This document shows, piece after piece, positions 45,022-54,665 of a DNA stretch of 64,000 nucleotides. The notes beneath the pieces are model-generated. The model made no database searches. It had not been told where the DNA came from and saw only the letters and a list, made by a program, of their open reading frames with translations. The DNA comes from Mesosutterella faecium. Lineage in GTDB: Bacteria > Pseudomonadota > Gammaproteobacteria > Burkholderiales > Burkholderiaceae_F. Where the stretch lies: the NCBI RefSeq assembly GCF_022809315.2, contig NZ_JAKZJU020000001.1:62001-126000 (forward strand), written 5' to 3'. Position numbers and translations under genes: made by a program. How positions within the stretch are numbered: the first letter of the stretch is position 1; every line of letters begins with the position of its first letter.

Positions 45022-45381
45022 ATGCAGCTGCAAGATCCTCTTTTGCTTGAACAGGCCCAGATTTTCAAGGCCCTCGGGCACCCCAGCCGTCTTCTTATCG
45101 TTGAGACGCTGCGCGGCGGCCCGCGCTGCGTCTGCGAGCTTCAGGCCCTCGTCGGCAGCGATCTGTCCACTGTGTCCAAGCATCTGTCCGTGCTCCGGCA
45201 GGCCGGCATCGTGACTTCTGAAAAAAAAGGCACCAGCATCTATTACCGGCTCGCCATGCCCTGCCTCGAACGATTCCTGAGCTGTCTCTGCGACATTGTT
45301 GAAAAACGCTGCGCGGCCCGGCAGCAAATTCTGGACGACGCCCTTCGGGCCCTCAGGGACGAAAGGAGGGCCGGGAAGTGA
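45022..45381 (+). CDS. arsR: ArsR-family metalloregulator
   Basis: The 119-residue winged-helix protein has the ArsR metalloid site in GGPRCVCELQALVG (two Cys in CVCEL, about 31-33) directly before the recognition helix SDLSTVSKHLSVLRQAGIV. This is the alpha-3 thiol site of As(III)/Sb(III)-responsive ArsR. Further Cys (CLERFLSCLCDIVEKRC, about 85-101) could add ligands. ATG 45022 is chosen over the long frame from 44875 because of AAGGAAAG and the TATAAT upstream. The stop overlaps the permease GTG (GTGA), so the two are coupled. It probably represses the cassette until arsenical binds. Confidence 0.88.
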   Translation: MQLQDPLLLEQAQIFKALGHPSRLLIVETLRGGPRCVCELQALVGSDLSTVSKHLSVLRQAGIVTSEKKGTSIYYRLAMPCLERFLSCLCDIVEKRCAARQQILDDALRALRDERRAGK

Positions 45382-46448
45382 AGGCGCTCCCGTTTCGACT
45401 TCGCCCGGCGTTGCTCGGCCTGGTCCTTTTCGCTGGCTGGTCCGCCACTTACGCGGCGCTTCCTGCCTCTTCCCGGCTCTTTGCCTTTCGCGTCCTAGGA
45501 CTGGATCCCGCCTCAGCCGCCGGGCAGGCCGCGGAGTTCTTTTTCTATGACTCGACCAAGATCCTGATGCTGCTCGTGCTGATGATCTATGTCATCAGCT
45601 GGCTCAGAGCCGGGCTGAAGCTGGAGCGGGTCCGCAGCTGCCTTGCCGGCCGGGGACGGCTGCCAGGCTACGCCCTGGCCGCGCTGTTCGGGGCGGTAAC
45701 TCCCTTTTGCTCCTGCTCCAGCATTCCGCTTTTCCTTGGCTTTACTTCTGCGGGCATTCCCTTCGGGATCACGATGGCTTTCCTGATTACCTCGCCGCTC
45801 GTCAACGAAGTGGCCGTGCTGCTGCTCTGGGGGCTGCTTGGCTGGAAGTTCACAATCCTGTACGTCCTGACCGGGCTGGCCGCCGGGGTGGCCGGCGGCC
45901 TGCTGATGGACGCGATGCGCGCCGAGCGCTGGCTGCGTCCCTTCGCCCGTGAACTCTCCGGACAGGCTCCCGCGCCAGCCGCCGCAGGAGCGCCCCCTCG
46001 ACCTTTCGGCTTTGCCGAGCGCCATGCGTTTGCCGCAACAGAAACCAGGGACATCCTGAAGCGCGTCTGGCCCTGGGTTCTGGCCGGCGTCGCCGTCGGG
46101 GCGCTGCTACACGGCTATGTGCCGCAGTCCTGGATCCAAAGCCGCCTCGGCGCGGGTCAGTGGTGGGCAACTCCCGCGGCCGTGGCTCTGGGCATCCCGC
46201 TTTATGCGAACGCCACCGGCATTATCCCCGTCATGGAAAGCCTGATGACAAAGGGCCTTCCGCTCGGAACCACGCTCGCCTTTTGCATGAGCACCGTCGG
46301 GGCCAGCCTGCCGGAGGCGATGATGCTGCGGCAGGTCATGACCGGCAGGCTGCTTGTCCTTTTTTTCGGGACCCTCCTGGTGCTTTTCACGCTCACAGGC
46401 TGGTTTTTCAACCTGTGCCAGTCTTTTCTCTTCCCTTCATTTTCTTAA
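45378..46448 (+). CDS. ArsP/COG0701-type permease
   Basis: The 356-residue membrane protein has about eight hydrophobic helices. The signature TPFCSCSSIPLFLGFTSAGI (about 113-132) is the conserved CSCSS-type motif of the ArsP / YraQ permease family, and a second family motif, STVGASLPEAMMLRQVM, lies near 310. Characterised ArsP proteins export trivalent organoarsenicals such as methylarsenite or roxarsone(III). COG0701 members in other contexts are less well defined. Its coupling to an ArsR with a CVCEL site and to a small thioredoxin favours a thiol-reactive metalloid substrate. It starts with GTG overlapping the arsR stop. Confidence 0.85.
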   Translation: MKALPFRLRPALLGLVLFAGWSATYAALPASSRLFAFRVLGLDPASAAGQAAEFFFYDSTKILMLLVLMIYVISWLRAGLKLERVRSCLAGRGRLPGYALAALFGAVTPFCSCSSIPLFLGFTSAGIPFGITMAFLITSPLVNEVAVLLLWGLLGWKFTILYVLTGLAAGVAGGLLMDAMRAERWLRPFARELSGQAPAPAAAGAPPRPFGFAERHAFAATETRDILKRVWPWVLAGVAVGALLHGYVPQSWIQSRLGAGQWWATPAAVALGIPLYANATGIIPVMESLMTKGLPLGTTLAFCMSTVGASLPEAMMLRQVMTGRLLVLFFGTLLVLFTLTGWFFNLCQSFLFPSFS

Positions 46449-46459
46449 CGGAGCATCTG

Positions 46460-46720
46460 ATGAACATTAAAGTCGTTGGGCCGGGCTGTCCGAGGTGCGG
46501 AAAGACCGCAGAGATCGTCGTCGAGGCGCTGCAGGACTCCGGGCTGCAGGCCGAGGTGAAAAAAGTGACGGACCTGAAGGAAATGGTGGCCGCCGGCATC
46601 ATGGCCACGCCCGCCGTCCTGATCGACGAACGGGTTGTCTGCTCGGGGCGCGTTCCCTCGAAAAAGGAAGTGCTCGGCTGGCTGCAGGAAGCCCGGGAAA
46701 AAGAGTCCGGCCGGGGCTGA
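46460..46720 (+). CDS. Small thioredoxin-like redox protein
   Basis: The 86-residue protein starts MNIKVVGPGCPRCGKTAEIV, with the redox pair CPRC at residues 10-13, and has the cis-Pro segment MATPAVLIDERVVCSG. This is the 'redox-active disulfide protein 2' type of mini-thioredoxin often found after ArsR and COG0701 permease genes. It may keep cysteines of the permease or regulator reduced, or reduce the substrate; that is inference. GGAG lies 7 bases before the ATG and 11 bases separate it from the permease stop. Confidence 0.88.
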   Translation: MNIKVVGPGCPRCGKTAEIVVEALQDSGLQAEVKKVTDLKEMVAAGIMATPAVLIDERVVCSGRVPSKKEVLGWLQEAREKESGRG

Positions 46721-46849
46721 CCGGAAAAAGGGTGCCGAGGGCGGCCTCCTTCCGTCCCGCCGCCCGAAGAGGCTGCCACTGGACCCCGCAACGCCCTCAG
46801 GCACCCCGTATAATGAACGCATCGTCTTTTCACCGTTTGGGGGAGCGTC

Positions 46850-47365
46850 ATGTCAGAACTCGGCCTTTCAAGGCGAGGGATCCTTGCCGCCGTTGCCGCA
46901 GCGGCTCTCGCCTCGGGGTGCGGCTTTCGTCCGCGCGGCCGCTTTTCCGTTCCCTTCAAGACACTCTACATCGAGATGAGCGGCCAGTCGCCCCTCACCC
47001 ACGAAATCCGCCGCCGGATCGAGGCGGAGACCTCCGCCACCGTAGTGGACGACATCCGGGATGCCGAGGCGATCCTCTCGACCGACTCGACCAGCCGCAC
47101 CCGCGTCGTCAACTCCTACAACGACAGCGGCGACGCCCGCGAATACCGCCTGGGGCTCGACATCACCTTCAGGCTCACCTCGCCCGAAGGCTACGAGTTC
47201 ATGCCGGCCACGACGCTTTCGGCGAGGCGCGACATCCCCTACACCTACAAGAACTACCTTTCCCGCGAAACGGAAGAGGCGACGCTCTACCGCGACATTG
47301 AAAAAGACATCGCGATACAGCTGCTGCGCCGCCTCGAGGCGGCCAAGCCCCATGCGGTTCAATAG
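46850..47365 (+). CDS. lptE: LPS-assembly lipoprotein LptE
   Basis: The 171-residue protein has a lipoprotein signal ending LASGCGFRPRG, the hallmark 'GCGF.LRG' start of LptE. The family pattern continues with TLYIEMSGQSPLTHEIRRRI and DAEAILSTDSTSRTR. LptE plugs the LptD barrel in the outer membrane and helps insert lipopolysaccharide. The stop overlaps the holA start by 14 bases, as usual in this lineage. Its normal neighbour leuS is 2.3 kb upstream, beyond the inserted ArsR cassette. Confidence 0.92.
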   Translation: MSELGLSRRGILAAVAAAALASGCGFRPRGRFSVPFKTLYIEMSGQSPLTHEIRRRIEAETSATVVDDIRDAEAILSTDSTSRTRVVNSYNDSGDAREYRLGLDITFRLTSPEGYEFMPATTLSARRDIPYTYKNYLSRETEEATLYRDIEKDIAIQLLRRLEAAKPHAVQ

Positions 47366-48395
47366 CGCGGCGCTCTCCCCGAAGCTTGCCGCCCAGAAGA
47401 AGGCGGGCGCGGTCGATCCCCTCTGGCTGATCGCGGACCGCGAGCCGCTTCTCGCCCAGGAGGCGGCCAACGCGATCCGGGCGGCCGCGCGGGCCGCCGG
47501 CTGCTCGGAGCGGCGCGTGCTCGTGCTGGGCGCCGGCAGCGACTGGCGGCAGCTCGCCGAGGCCGTGGGCGAAACCTCGCTTTTTTCGGAGCGCAGGATC
47601 ATCGAGGCGAGGCTCTCGGCCCCCTCGCCCGGAGTGCGGGGGGCGGCCGCCCTCGAGCAGCTCGCGCAGACGCCCCTGCCGGGCCTGTGCGTCATGGTTT
47701 CCGTTCCGCAGGCCGACTGGCGCGTCGCCAAAAGCCAGTGGTTCAAGGCCCTCGCCGCCGCGGGGAACCTGGTGGACTGCGACCCCGTCGCGCGCGCGCA
47801 GCTTCCTGCCTGGCTCGGCCGCAGGCTGAAGGGCGAAGGGCTCGAGGCGACCGAGGAGGCCCTGCGGTGCCTCGCCGACCAGACCGAGGGAAACCTCCTT
47901 GCCGCGGCGCAGGAAATCCGCAAGCTCGCCCTGCTGCACGACTCCGAGGGGCCCGTGACGCTCGAGGAGGTCGAGGCCTCGGTGCTCGACAATTCGCGCT
48001 ACGATGTGGCCACGGTCTCGACCTCAGCGATGCTGGGCGACGGGGCGCGGGCCTGCCGGGCGATCGAAGGGCTGCGGGGCGAATTCACGACAAGCCAGGT
48101 GATGCCCATCCTGCTCTACACATTCAGCGAGGACATCCGCCGGATGATCGCCCTGCGGGCGCGGCTCGACCAGGGCGAAAACGCGCAGGCTGCGGCGCAC
48201 GAGCTGCGGATATTCCCGCGCGAGAAGGCCGCCGCGGTCATCGCGGGCGCGAAGCGCCTGAGCACCGCAAAGCTCAGGAACGCGCTTGTCGTGTGCGCCG
48301 ACATCGATCAGATCTACAAGGGGCTCGAGGTGCCGGGCAGGGACTCCGACCCGTGGATCGAACTCAAGTCGGTCGCGGCGTTTCTCTCGCGCTGA
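47352..48395 (+). CDS. holA: DNA polymerase III delta subunit
   Basis: The 347-residue protein has the HolA pattern. The N-terminal ATPase-like domain includes DPLWLIADREPLLAQEAANAI and later LCVMVSVPQADWR. A lid and helical collar follow, with LRCLADQTEGNLLAAAQEIRKLALL (about 180-204) and KLRNALVVCADIDQIYKGLE near the end. It opens the sliding clamp within the clamp loader. The ATG at 47352 lies inside the lptE 3' end, so the two are translationally coupled. Confidence 0.92.
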   Translation: MRFNSAALSPKLAAQKKAGAVDPLWLIADREPLLAQEAANAIRAAARAAGCSERRVLVLGAGSDWRQLAEAVGETSLFSERRIIEARLSAPSPGVRGAAALEQLAQTPLPGLCVMVSVPQADWRVAKSQWFKALAAAGNLVDCDPVARAQLPAWLGRRLKGEGLEATEEALRCLADQTEGNLLAAAQEIRKLALLHDSEGPVTLEEVEASVLDNSRYDVATVSTSAMLGDGARACRAIEGLRGEFTTSQVMPILLYTFSEDIRRMIALRARLDQGENAQAAAHELRIFPREKAAAVIAGAKRLSTAKLRNALVVCADIDQIYKGLEVPGRDSDPWIELKSVAAFLSR

Positions 48396-48491
48396 AAAAA
48401 AGGCCGATGGCTCAAACAAATTGTTGAAGGAACTCCGGCGGCGGCCTCCAGCGCAGGCGCCCCGGCTCGCTCCGGGAGGACACACAAGGAA

Positions 48492-49775
48492 ATGGCAGAC
48501 GAAAATCTGGATCCCGCGCTTTACATGAAGCGCCTCGGGCAGGACGCCCGCAAAGCCTCCAGGGAGCTCGCGCGAGCCTCCACCCGGGCCAAGAACGAGG
48601 CCCTGCTCGCGCTCGCGGCCCTGATCCGCGCCCGCGCGGCCGACATCCGCTCCGAAAACGAAAAGGACCTCGAGGCGGCTCGCTCCGAAAACTACCCTGC
48701 GGCGTTCCTCGACCGGCTTGCCGCGACCCCCGCGGTGATCGCGCGCATGGCCGAAAGCCTCGAGCAGACCGCGCGGCTCCCAGACCCCGTGGGCAGCGTC
48801 GAGGAGCTGCGCCCGCAGCCCTCCGGCATCATCGTGGGCCGGATGCGCGTACCGCTCGGCGTGATCGGCATCATCTACGAGAGCCGCCCCAACGTCACCG
48901 TGGAGGCCGCGGCCCTCGCGCTGAAAAGCGGGAACTGCGCGATCCTGCGCGGCGGCAGCGAATCGATCCGCACGAACCGGTTGCTCGCCCGGCTCGTCTC
49001 CGAGGCGCTGCAGAAGGCGGGGCTGCCGGCCCTGGCGGTTCAGTACGTGGAGACGACGGACCGCGCCATGGTCGACCAGATGATCACCTCGCCCCAGTGG
49101 ATCGACGTCATCATCCCGCGCGGCGGCAAAGGGCTCATCTCGCGGCTCATGGGAAAAGCGCGCGTGCCGATGATCAAGCACCTGAACGGCATCTGCCACA
49201 CCTACGTGGACAGCCCCTGCGACCTGGAGCTTGCCGTGCGGGTGACCGACAACGCGAAGACCCAGCGCTACTCGCCCTGCAACGCGACTGAAACGCTGCT
49301 CGTGCACGAGAAGTCCGCCGTCGAGTTCCTGCCGCGCATCGCCCGGATTTTCCACGACAAGGGCGTCGAGATGCGCTGCGACGAGGCGAGCCTCTCGCTC
49401 GTGCAGAACGCGGGCTACGCCGCGATCGAGGCTACGCCCGAGGACTGGGACACCGAGTACAACGCCCCCGTGATTTCGATCGCGGTGGTCAGGAGCCTCT
49501 CCGAGGCGATCGACTTCATCAACGAGCACGGCTCGCACCACACCGACGCCATCATCACCTCGAGCCACGAGGCGGCCGAGCGGTTCCTGCGCGAGGTGGA
49601 CTCCGCCTCCGTCATGGTGAACACCTCGACGCGCTTCGCCGACGGGTTCGAGTACGGGCTCGGGGCCGAGATCGGCATCTCGACCGACAAGCTGCACGCC
49701 CGCGGCCCCGTGGGGCTCGAGGGCCTCACAAGCCAGAAGTACATCGTGCTCGGGCACGGGGAGCTGCGGGCCTGA
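48492..49775 (+). CDS. proA: Gamma-glutamyl phosphate reductase
   Basis: The 427-residue enzyme has [20 protein letters not shown] (cofactor region, about 119-138), the catalytic Cys in [14 protein letters not shown] (about 263), and [22 protein letters not shown] near 376-397. It reduces gamma-glutamyl phosphate to glutamate-5-semialdehyde in proline synthesis. GGGAGG and AAGGA precede the ATG. It is downstream of holA by 96 bases, the typical betaproteobacterial order. Confidence 0.96.
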   Translation: MADENLDPALYMKRLGQDARKASRELARASTRAKNEALLALAALIRARAADIRSENEKDLEAARSENYPAAFLDRLAATPAVIARMAESLEQTARLPDPVGSVEELRPQPSGIIVGRMRVPLGVIGIIYESRPNVTVEAAALALKSGNCAILRGGSESIRTNRLLARLVSEALQKAGLPALAVQYVETTDRAMVDQMITSPQWIDVIIPRGGKGLISRLMGKARVPMIKHLNGICHTYVDSPCDLELAVRVTDNAKTQRYSPCNATETLLVHEKSAVEFLPRIARIFHDKGVEMRCDEASLSLVQNAGYAAIEATPEDWDTEYNAPVISIAVVRSLSEAIDFINEHGSHHTDAIITSSHEAAERFLREVDSASVMVNTSTRFADGFEYGLGAEIGISTDKLHARGPVGLEGLTSQKYIVLGHGELRA

Positions 49776-49818
49776 GAAAAGGGGCCTGCGCCTGCAAACT
49801 AAACAGAAGAGCGCTGCG

Positions 49819-51033
49819 ATGACAGACCGAAAGAACCACCGTTTTTACGCCGCCTGCCCCTGGGGGCTTGAAAAGCTCCTCGAAGAGGAGGCCCGCTCGT
49901 GCGGAGCGAAACGCACGCGTGCGACCCCTTCGGGCGTTGCCTTCGAGGGGCCGCGCCAGGCCGCCTGGGAGCTTTGCCTGCGGTCTCGCCTCGCCTCGCG
50001 GGTGCTCGAGGAAGTGGGATTCCACGACTATTGGGACAGCCGGGACATCTACGCGCTCGCCAGATCCGTCGCCTGGGAAAACTACTTCCTGCCCTCGCAG
50101 TCGATCCGCGTTTCGGTCTCCGCGCACCGCGCGCCGCTCAAGTCCCTCGACTTCACGACGCTGCGCATCAAGGACGCGGTCTGCGACCACTTCGTGCAGG
50201 CCTGCGGCAGCCGCCCCGACGTGGACCGCGACAGCCCGGACGTCCAGATCGCGGCCTACCTGGATGAAAAGTACTGCACCCTCTACGTCGACCTCGCGGG
50301 GGAGCCCCTTTTCAAGCGCGGCTGGCGCACGGACAAGGGCGAGGCGCCGCTCAAGGAGAATCTCGCCTCGGGGCTGCTGATGCTCTCGGGCTGGGAGCCC
50401 GGGACGACGCTGCTCGACCCCTTCTGCGGCTCGGGCACCATCGCGATCGAGGCGGCCTGCGCGGCCTGCGGCGTCGCGCCGGGCCTGCGGCGGCACTTTG
50501 CCTTCGAGCAGCTGCTCAGCTTCGAGCCGGAAACCTGGCAGGAGCTCCTCGAAGACGCGAAAAGCGAGGTGAACCTGCACCGGGAGCTGCGGATCGAGGC
50601 GAGCGACATCTCCTCGATCGTGGTCGGAAAAGCGCACGCGAACGCCCTGCGCGCCGGGCTCGCGCCGCTGCTTGAGGACGGGAGGCTCTCCTTCCGCACG
50701 GGCGACGCGCGCGAGATCGTGCCTCCCGAAGGAACGGAGCCGGGGCTGATCGTCGCCAATCCTCCCTACGGCGAGCAGTCCTCGCCGCGCAGCGCCACGG
50801 TGGGCTCGATGATGCGAAAGGTGGCCGACAACCTAAAGCACGCCTTCCCGGGCTGGAGGGCGTGGATGCTCACCTCGGACCTGCACCTGCCGGGAGAGAT
50901 GCACCTGAAGGAGAGCCGCCGCACGGTGCTCTTCAACGGCCCACTCGAATGCCGCTTCTTCCGCTTCGACCTGGTCGCAGGCTCAAACCGCAGGCAGAAA
51001 AAAGGCGGCGCCGGCCGCCCCGGCACGCCCTGA
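49819..51033 (+). CDS. RlmL-type THUMP-domain rRNA methyltransferase
   Basis: The 404-residue protein has an N-terminal ferredoxin-like/THUMP region (FYAACPWGLEKLLEEEARSC to about 165). A Rossmann methyltransferase follows, with LLDPFCGSGTIAIEAAC (motif I, about 197-213) and IVANPPYGEQ (catalytic NPPY, about 313-322). This corresponds to the N-terminal (RlmL) half of E. coli RlmKL, which makes m2G2445 in 23S rRNA; the RlmK half is absent. It is one of several related COG0116 proteins, so the exact target is inferred. Confidence 0.88.
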   Translation: MTDRKNHRFYAACPWGLEKLLEEEARSCGAKRTRATPSGVAFEGPRQAAWELCLRSRLASRVLEEVGFHDYWDSRDIYALARSVAWENYFLPSQSIRVSVSAHRAPLKSLDFTTLRIKDAVCDHFVQACGSRPDVDRDSPDVQIAAYLDEKYCTLYVDLAGEPLFKRGWRTDKGEAPLKENLASGLLMLSGWEPGTTLLDPFCGSGTIAIEAACAACGVAPGLRRHFAFEQLLSFEPETWQELLEDAKSEVNLHRELRIEASDISSIVVGKAHANALRAGLAPLLEDGRLSFRTGDAREIVPPEGTEPGLIVANPPYGEQSSPRSATVGSMMRKVADNLKHAFPGWRAWMLTSDLHLPGEMHLKESRRTVLFNGPLECRFFRFDLVAGSNRRQKKGGAGRPGTP

Positions 51034-51116
51034 GAAGGCCGCAGGAGGAGGGCTCCCCCGCCCTTCCCGCCCACGGCCGGGGAGCGCCGCGGCCTTCCTG
51101 CGCCGTCTTGTGGAAA

Positions 51117-51153
51117 AAAAAGGAAGTCCCGATGAAAAAAGGGCTTCCTTTTT
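51117..51153. terminator. Bidirectional terminator between the methyltransferase and flavoprotein genes
   Basis: AAAAAGGAAGTCCC pairs with GGGCTTCCTTTTT around a 10-base loop, with T-runs in both directions. It serves the two convergent genes ending at 51033 and 51170. Confidence 0.85.
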
Positions 51154-51169
51154 CTCTTGGACCAGGCGC

Positions 51170-52966
51170 TCAGGCCCCGGCCTTCTGCCCGATGATGTAG
51201 CCCTGCGTCAGTGTGCGGCCCAGCCCGTGCTGGCTGCAGCCCCCGGCGCTTTCTCCTCCGCAGTAAAGGCCCTCGATCACCCGTCCCCTCAGGTCGAGCA
51301 CCCGGCAGTTCTCGTCGATCCGCAGACCCGCATAGGAGTCGTGCACCGCAAAGCTCGCCCAGGCCGCGTAGAAGGGCCCGGTCTCGATCTTGAAGCGCGG
51401 CGACGGCTTGTCAAAGTCCTCGTCCCTGCGCGCATCGACAAACCCGTTGTAGCGCCGCACGGTCTCGGCGAGCACCTTCGGGTCCATCTTCGACCTCTGC
51501 CAGGGCGAGGTGTTGATTTTCTGCGCGAGCTCCTCAATCGTGGGGGCCGAGAAGAACACCTGGGGATCGCAGCAGCCCGGCTCGATTTTCATGTGCTCGC
51601 GAGCCGCGCCCTTTGAGTCAAAGACCGCCCACTGGGGGCCGGCGGAGAAAAGCGGCGGCTTCGAGCCCTCGTTCAGCGCCAGCGCCGCGTCGATGTAGTT
51701 GCGGGGCCGGAACTTGATTCTCGTCGTGTTGCGCCAGCTGCCCTGCACATAGGGCGCGCCGTCCTTGTAGAAGCCCTCGTGGGTGCCGTTGGGGTAGCCG
51801 TTCTCGAGCTCGCTGTAGAAGCGCCGGCCCGCCTGGTTCACGATGATCGCGTCCTGCCAGTTGAGGATCCGCAGCCCCGGGTATTTCACGAACGGGAACA
51901 CAGGCGACTTCTTCGTCCAGCTCACGTAGTTCGTGCGCACGCCGATCACCTGGCGCTTGCGCAGCGACCCGTTCCTGTCCATCGCCTGGTTGGCCGCGCC
52001 CCAGAGCGAAGCGCCCACCGCCATCGCCGCAAGCTCCCCGGAGGCGTCCTGCGGCGAGTACTCGCCCGCGGCATTCGCATACTCCCCGGTGAGCCTCGGG
52101 TCGAAGATGCGCCGGAACTCGACGTTGCCGGAGTTCCCGCCGGTCGCGATCACGACCGCCTTTCTCGCGCGAACCGTGACGGAGGGCTCGCGGCAGTCGA
52201 TGCCGCCCTCGCTTCTGAAGCTCTCGAGGCGCTTCCCGTCGGGCAGGATCCGGGGCGTGTAGCGGGCCTGGATCCCGCAGACGCGGCCGCGCCCGCCGTC
52301 CTCGCGAAAAATCTCGTCCATGTGGTAGTTGAGAAGGAAGCGCACGCCCTTTTTCCGGGCCGAGTACTCAAGCGGCCGCATGAGAGCGGCCCCTCCGGCC
52401 CCCGCCGGGCTCTCAGCGCACTGGCCCGATTTCCAGACGCAGTGGTGCTCGCGGCGGGCCGAGATGCCCACGGCGTGCGCGCCGAGATTGTCAGGGGCGC
52501 GGTCCTCGAAGCGCACGCCGTGGGCGACGAGGAAGTCGTAGGTCCGGGCGGCGTTCATCGCGATCGCGTACTGCACGGTCCGGTCGTTGTAGCGGTAGTC
52601 AGGCATCCCGCTCGTCTCCACGACCGACCAGTCCGTGAGGTCGCGGAAATAGGTCATGGGGTCGTCCCTGATGCCGTACTTCTTTTGCTGAGCCGTACCG
52701 CCGCCCAGCGGCACGTTGCCGCCCGAGACGATCGCGTGTCCGCCCACGTCGTAGTTCGCGTCGACCACGATGACGGAAAGCCCCCGGTCGCGCGCCCCGA
52801 TCGCAGCGGGCAGGCCCGCCCCGCCGCCGCCCACGACGACCACATCGGCCTCATAGGTCCAGGCGCGCGGCAGCGCCGAGGGTCCCGAGGCGAGGGCCGG
52901 CATCGCCGCCAGGCCGCCCGCGGCGGCGCTGCCCTTGAGAAAACTTCTGCGGGAAATCTCTTTCAT
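51170..52966 (-). CDS. Tat-exported FAD-dependent reductase (fumarate/urocanate-reductase-like)
   Basis: The 598-residue flavoprotein has a Tat signal (ISRRSFLKGSAAAGGLAAMP), the FAD-binding motif ADVVVVGGGGAGLPAAIGAR (about 39-58) and GGHAIVSGGNVPLGGGT. Late motifs resemble the flavocytochrome-c / fumarate reductase group, with YAGLRIDENCRVLDLRGRVI and LYCGGESAGGCSQHGLGRTL near the C-terminus. No heme or FMN-attachment domain is present, so electrons must come from a separate partner. It lies next to dcu and aspA, so a fumarate-like acceptor is plausible, but family members reduce many enoates. GGAG precedes the ATG. Confidence 0.85.
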   Translation of the reverse strand: MKEISRRSFLKGSAAAGGLAAMPALASGPSALPRAWTYEADVVVVGGGGAGLPAAIGARDRGLSVIVVDANYDVGGHAIVSGGNVPLGGGTAQQKKYGIRDDPMTYFRDLTDWSVVETSGMPDYRYNDRTVQYAIAMNAARTYDFLVAHGVRFEDRAPDNLGAHAVGISARREHHCVWKSGQCAESPAGAGGAALMRPLEYSARKKGVRFLLNYHMDEIFREDGGRGRVCGIQARYTPRILPDGKRLESFRSEGGIDCREPSVTVRARKAVVIATGGNSGNVEFRRIFDPRLTGEYANAAGEYSPQDASGELAAMAVGASLWGAANQAMDRNGSLRKRQVIGVRTNYVSWTKKSPVFPFVKYPGLRILNWQDAIIVNQAGRRFYSELENGYPNGTHEGFYKDGAPYVQGSWRNTTRIKFRPRNYIDAALALNEGSKPPLFSAGPQWAVFDSKGAAREHMKIEPGCCDPQVFFSAPTIEELAQKINTSPWQRSKMDPKVLAETVRRYNGFVDARRDEDFDKPSPRFKIETGPFYAAWASFAVHDSYAGLRIDENCRVLDLRGRVIEGLYCGGESAGGCSQHGLGRTLTQGYIIGQKAGA

Positions 52967-53091
52967 GGCTGCTCCTCTTCAAATCCGGCCGCGGAGGTCG
53001 CTCCGCGCGGCTTCAAACAGCGACAGGCGCCTGCGGCCCCTAGTGTTCTCACCAATTCCATTATATTGAACCGAAGCTATGAAACAGCAGA

Positions 53092-53125
53092 AATAAAAAA
53101 CGCCGCCCTGATCGGGGCGGCGTTT
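53092..53125 (-). terminator. Terminator of the dcu gene
   Basis: AAACGCCGCCC (53098-53108) pairs with the facing GGGGCGGCGTTT. On the minus strand it is followed by TTTTTTATTTC. It lies about 70 bases after the dcu stop. Confidence 0.85.
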
Positions 53126-53195
53126 CTGTCGGCGGCCCTGCGGCCGGGGCGCAGGGCCCCGGGGCCGAAGGGCGGCCTGACGACGGGAAGCTTTT

Positions 53196-54530
53196 TTAGA
53201 AGAGCTTCGTCGCAAGGAACCCGAGCGCCACGCTGAACACGATGGCGAGGATGCCGGGAAGGAAGAAGGCGTGGTTGAAGACCCACTTGCCAATGCGGGT
53301 GGTGCCGGTGTCGTCCATCTGAACCGCGCCGAGCAGGGTCGGATAGGTGGGCAGAACGAACAGAGCCGAGACGGCCGCGAAGCAGGCGACCAGCATGTAG
53401 GAGTCGCCGGGGTTCGAAGAGGTGATGCCGAGGGCGGCAACGATGGCCGGGGTGATCGCCTTCGCGGTGGCGGCCTGCGAGTACAGCAGCATGGCCGCGA
53501 AGAAGAACACGACGGCAAGCAGGGCCGGGTAGGCGGCGACCGTAGAGGCCGCGAAGCTCTTGATCTCGGCGCTGTGGCCCGAGACGAAGGTGTCGCCAAG
53601 CCAGGCGACGCCCAGCACGCAGATGATGGCAACCATGCCGCTCTTGAAGACACTCGTGGAGGCGACGTTGCTGATGTCAGCCTTGCAGCACACGGTGATC
53701 AGGAAGCCGACCAGCATCATGAGGCTGATGATGGCCGCGTCGCGCGGGACGATCACATGCTTGATGAGGCCCACGGCCGGGGAGATGGCCGAGGCGTAGA
53801 ACACCACGGCGAGCACGCCCAGCAGGAAGATCCCCACGGAGCGCTTGGCAAAGGGCTTGAGGGTCTTCACGGCGGAAGGCTCCGGAGCCTTCACGAGCCC
53901 CTTGGCGAGGCGCTGCTGATAGACCGGGTCGGAGTCCAGATCCATGTTCTGGATGTGGGTCATGATAAAGGCGGTGATCATGCAGCCGATGAACGTCGTC
54001 GCCAGCCAGATCACGAGCAGCACCGGATAGCTCCAGCCGAAGTTCTCCAGCACGCCGCTCATGTAGATCACGGCCGCGGAAACCGGCGAAGCCGTGATGG
54101 CGATCTGGGAGGCCACCACTGCGATCGACAGCGGGCACACCGGCTTGATGTGCTGCTCCTTGGCGACCTCGACGATCACCGGGATCATGGAGAAGGCCGT
54201 GTGGCCGGTGCCCGCGAAGATCGTGAGGAAGTAGGTCACGATCGGGGCGAGGTAATTGATGTGCTTCGGATTGCTGCGCAGGATCCGCTCGGCGATCTGC
54301 ACGAGGAAGTCGAGGCCGCCCGCGAGCTGCATGGCGGAGATAGCCGAAATCACGGACGCGATGATGAGGATCACGTCCCACGGGATGTTGCCCGGCTTCA
54401 TGCCGAGCACGAGCCCGAGAATAAGGACGCCGGCGCCGCCGGCGTAGCCGATGCCGATGCCGCCCAGCCTGACGCCGATGAAGATCGCGCCCAGCAGAAC
54501 GATGATCTGCAGAATCAACATGATATCCAT
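53196..54530 (-). CDS. Anaerobic C4-dicarboxylate transporter (DcuA/DcuB type)
   Basis: The 444-residue protein has about 10-12 membrane helices and begins MDIMLILQIIVLLGAIFIGV, as DcuA/DcuB do. Family-type segments include FAGTGHTAFSMIPVIVEVAK, IAITASPVSAAVIYMSG and LFVLPTYPTLLGAVQMDDTGTTRIG (its last part). These carriers import aspartate or fumarate and export succinate under anaerobic conditions. The in-frame GTG at 54632 would add 34 unlikely residues. It is downstream of aspA with 215 bases between, containing two hairpins. Confidence 0.93.
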   Translation of the reverse strand: MDIMLILQIIVLLGAIFIGVRLGGIGIGYAGGAGVLILGLVLGMKPGNIPWDVILIIASVISAISAMQLAGGLDFLVQIAERILRSNPKHINYLAPIVTYFLTIFAGTGHTAFSMIPVIVEVAKEQHIKPVCPLSIAVVASQIAITASPVSAAVIYMSGVLENFGWSYPVLLVIWLATTFIGCMITAFIMTHIQNMDLDSDPVYQQRLAKGLVKAPEPSAVKTLKPFAKRSVGIFLLGVLAVVFYASAISPAVGLIKHVIVPRDAAIISLMMLVGFLITVCCKADISNVASTSVFKSGMVAIICVLGVAWLGDTFVSGHSAEIKSFAASTVAAYPALLAVVFFFAAMLLYSQAATAKAITPAIVAALGITSSNPGDSYMLVACFAAVSALFVLPTYPTLLGAVQMDDTGTTRIGKWVFNHAFFLPGILAIVFSVALGFLATKLF

Positions 54531-54665
54531 TTTGCTTTTATCAGCCCGCCCGGGAAAAAACAGCTCTCCCGGGTTCGCTGTCCCTGGTTGATTGATATGC
54601 GGGGGGCCTTCGGTTGCGGCCCGCCCGTCCACCGGCTCCCGTCATCTTCCGGATCCGGTCGTCTG

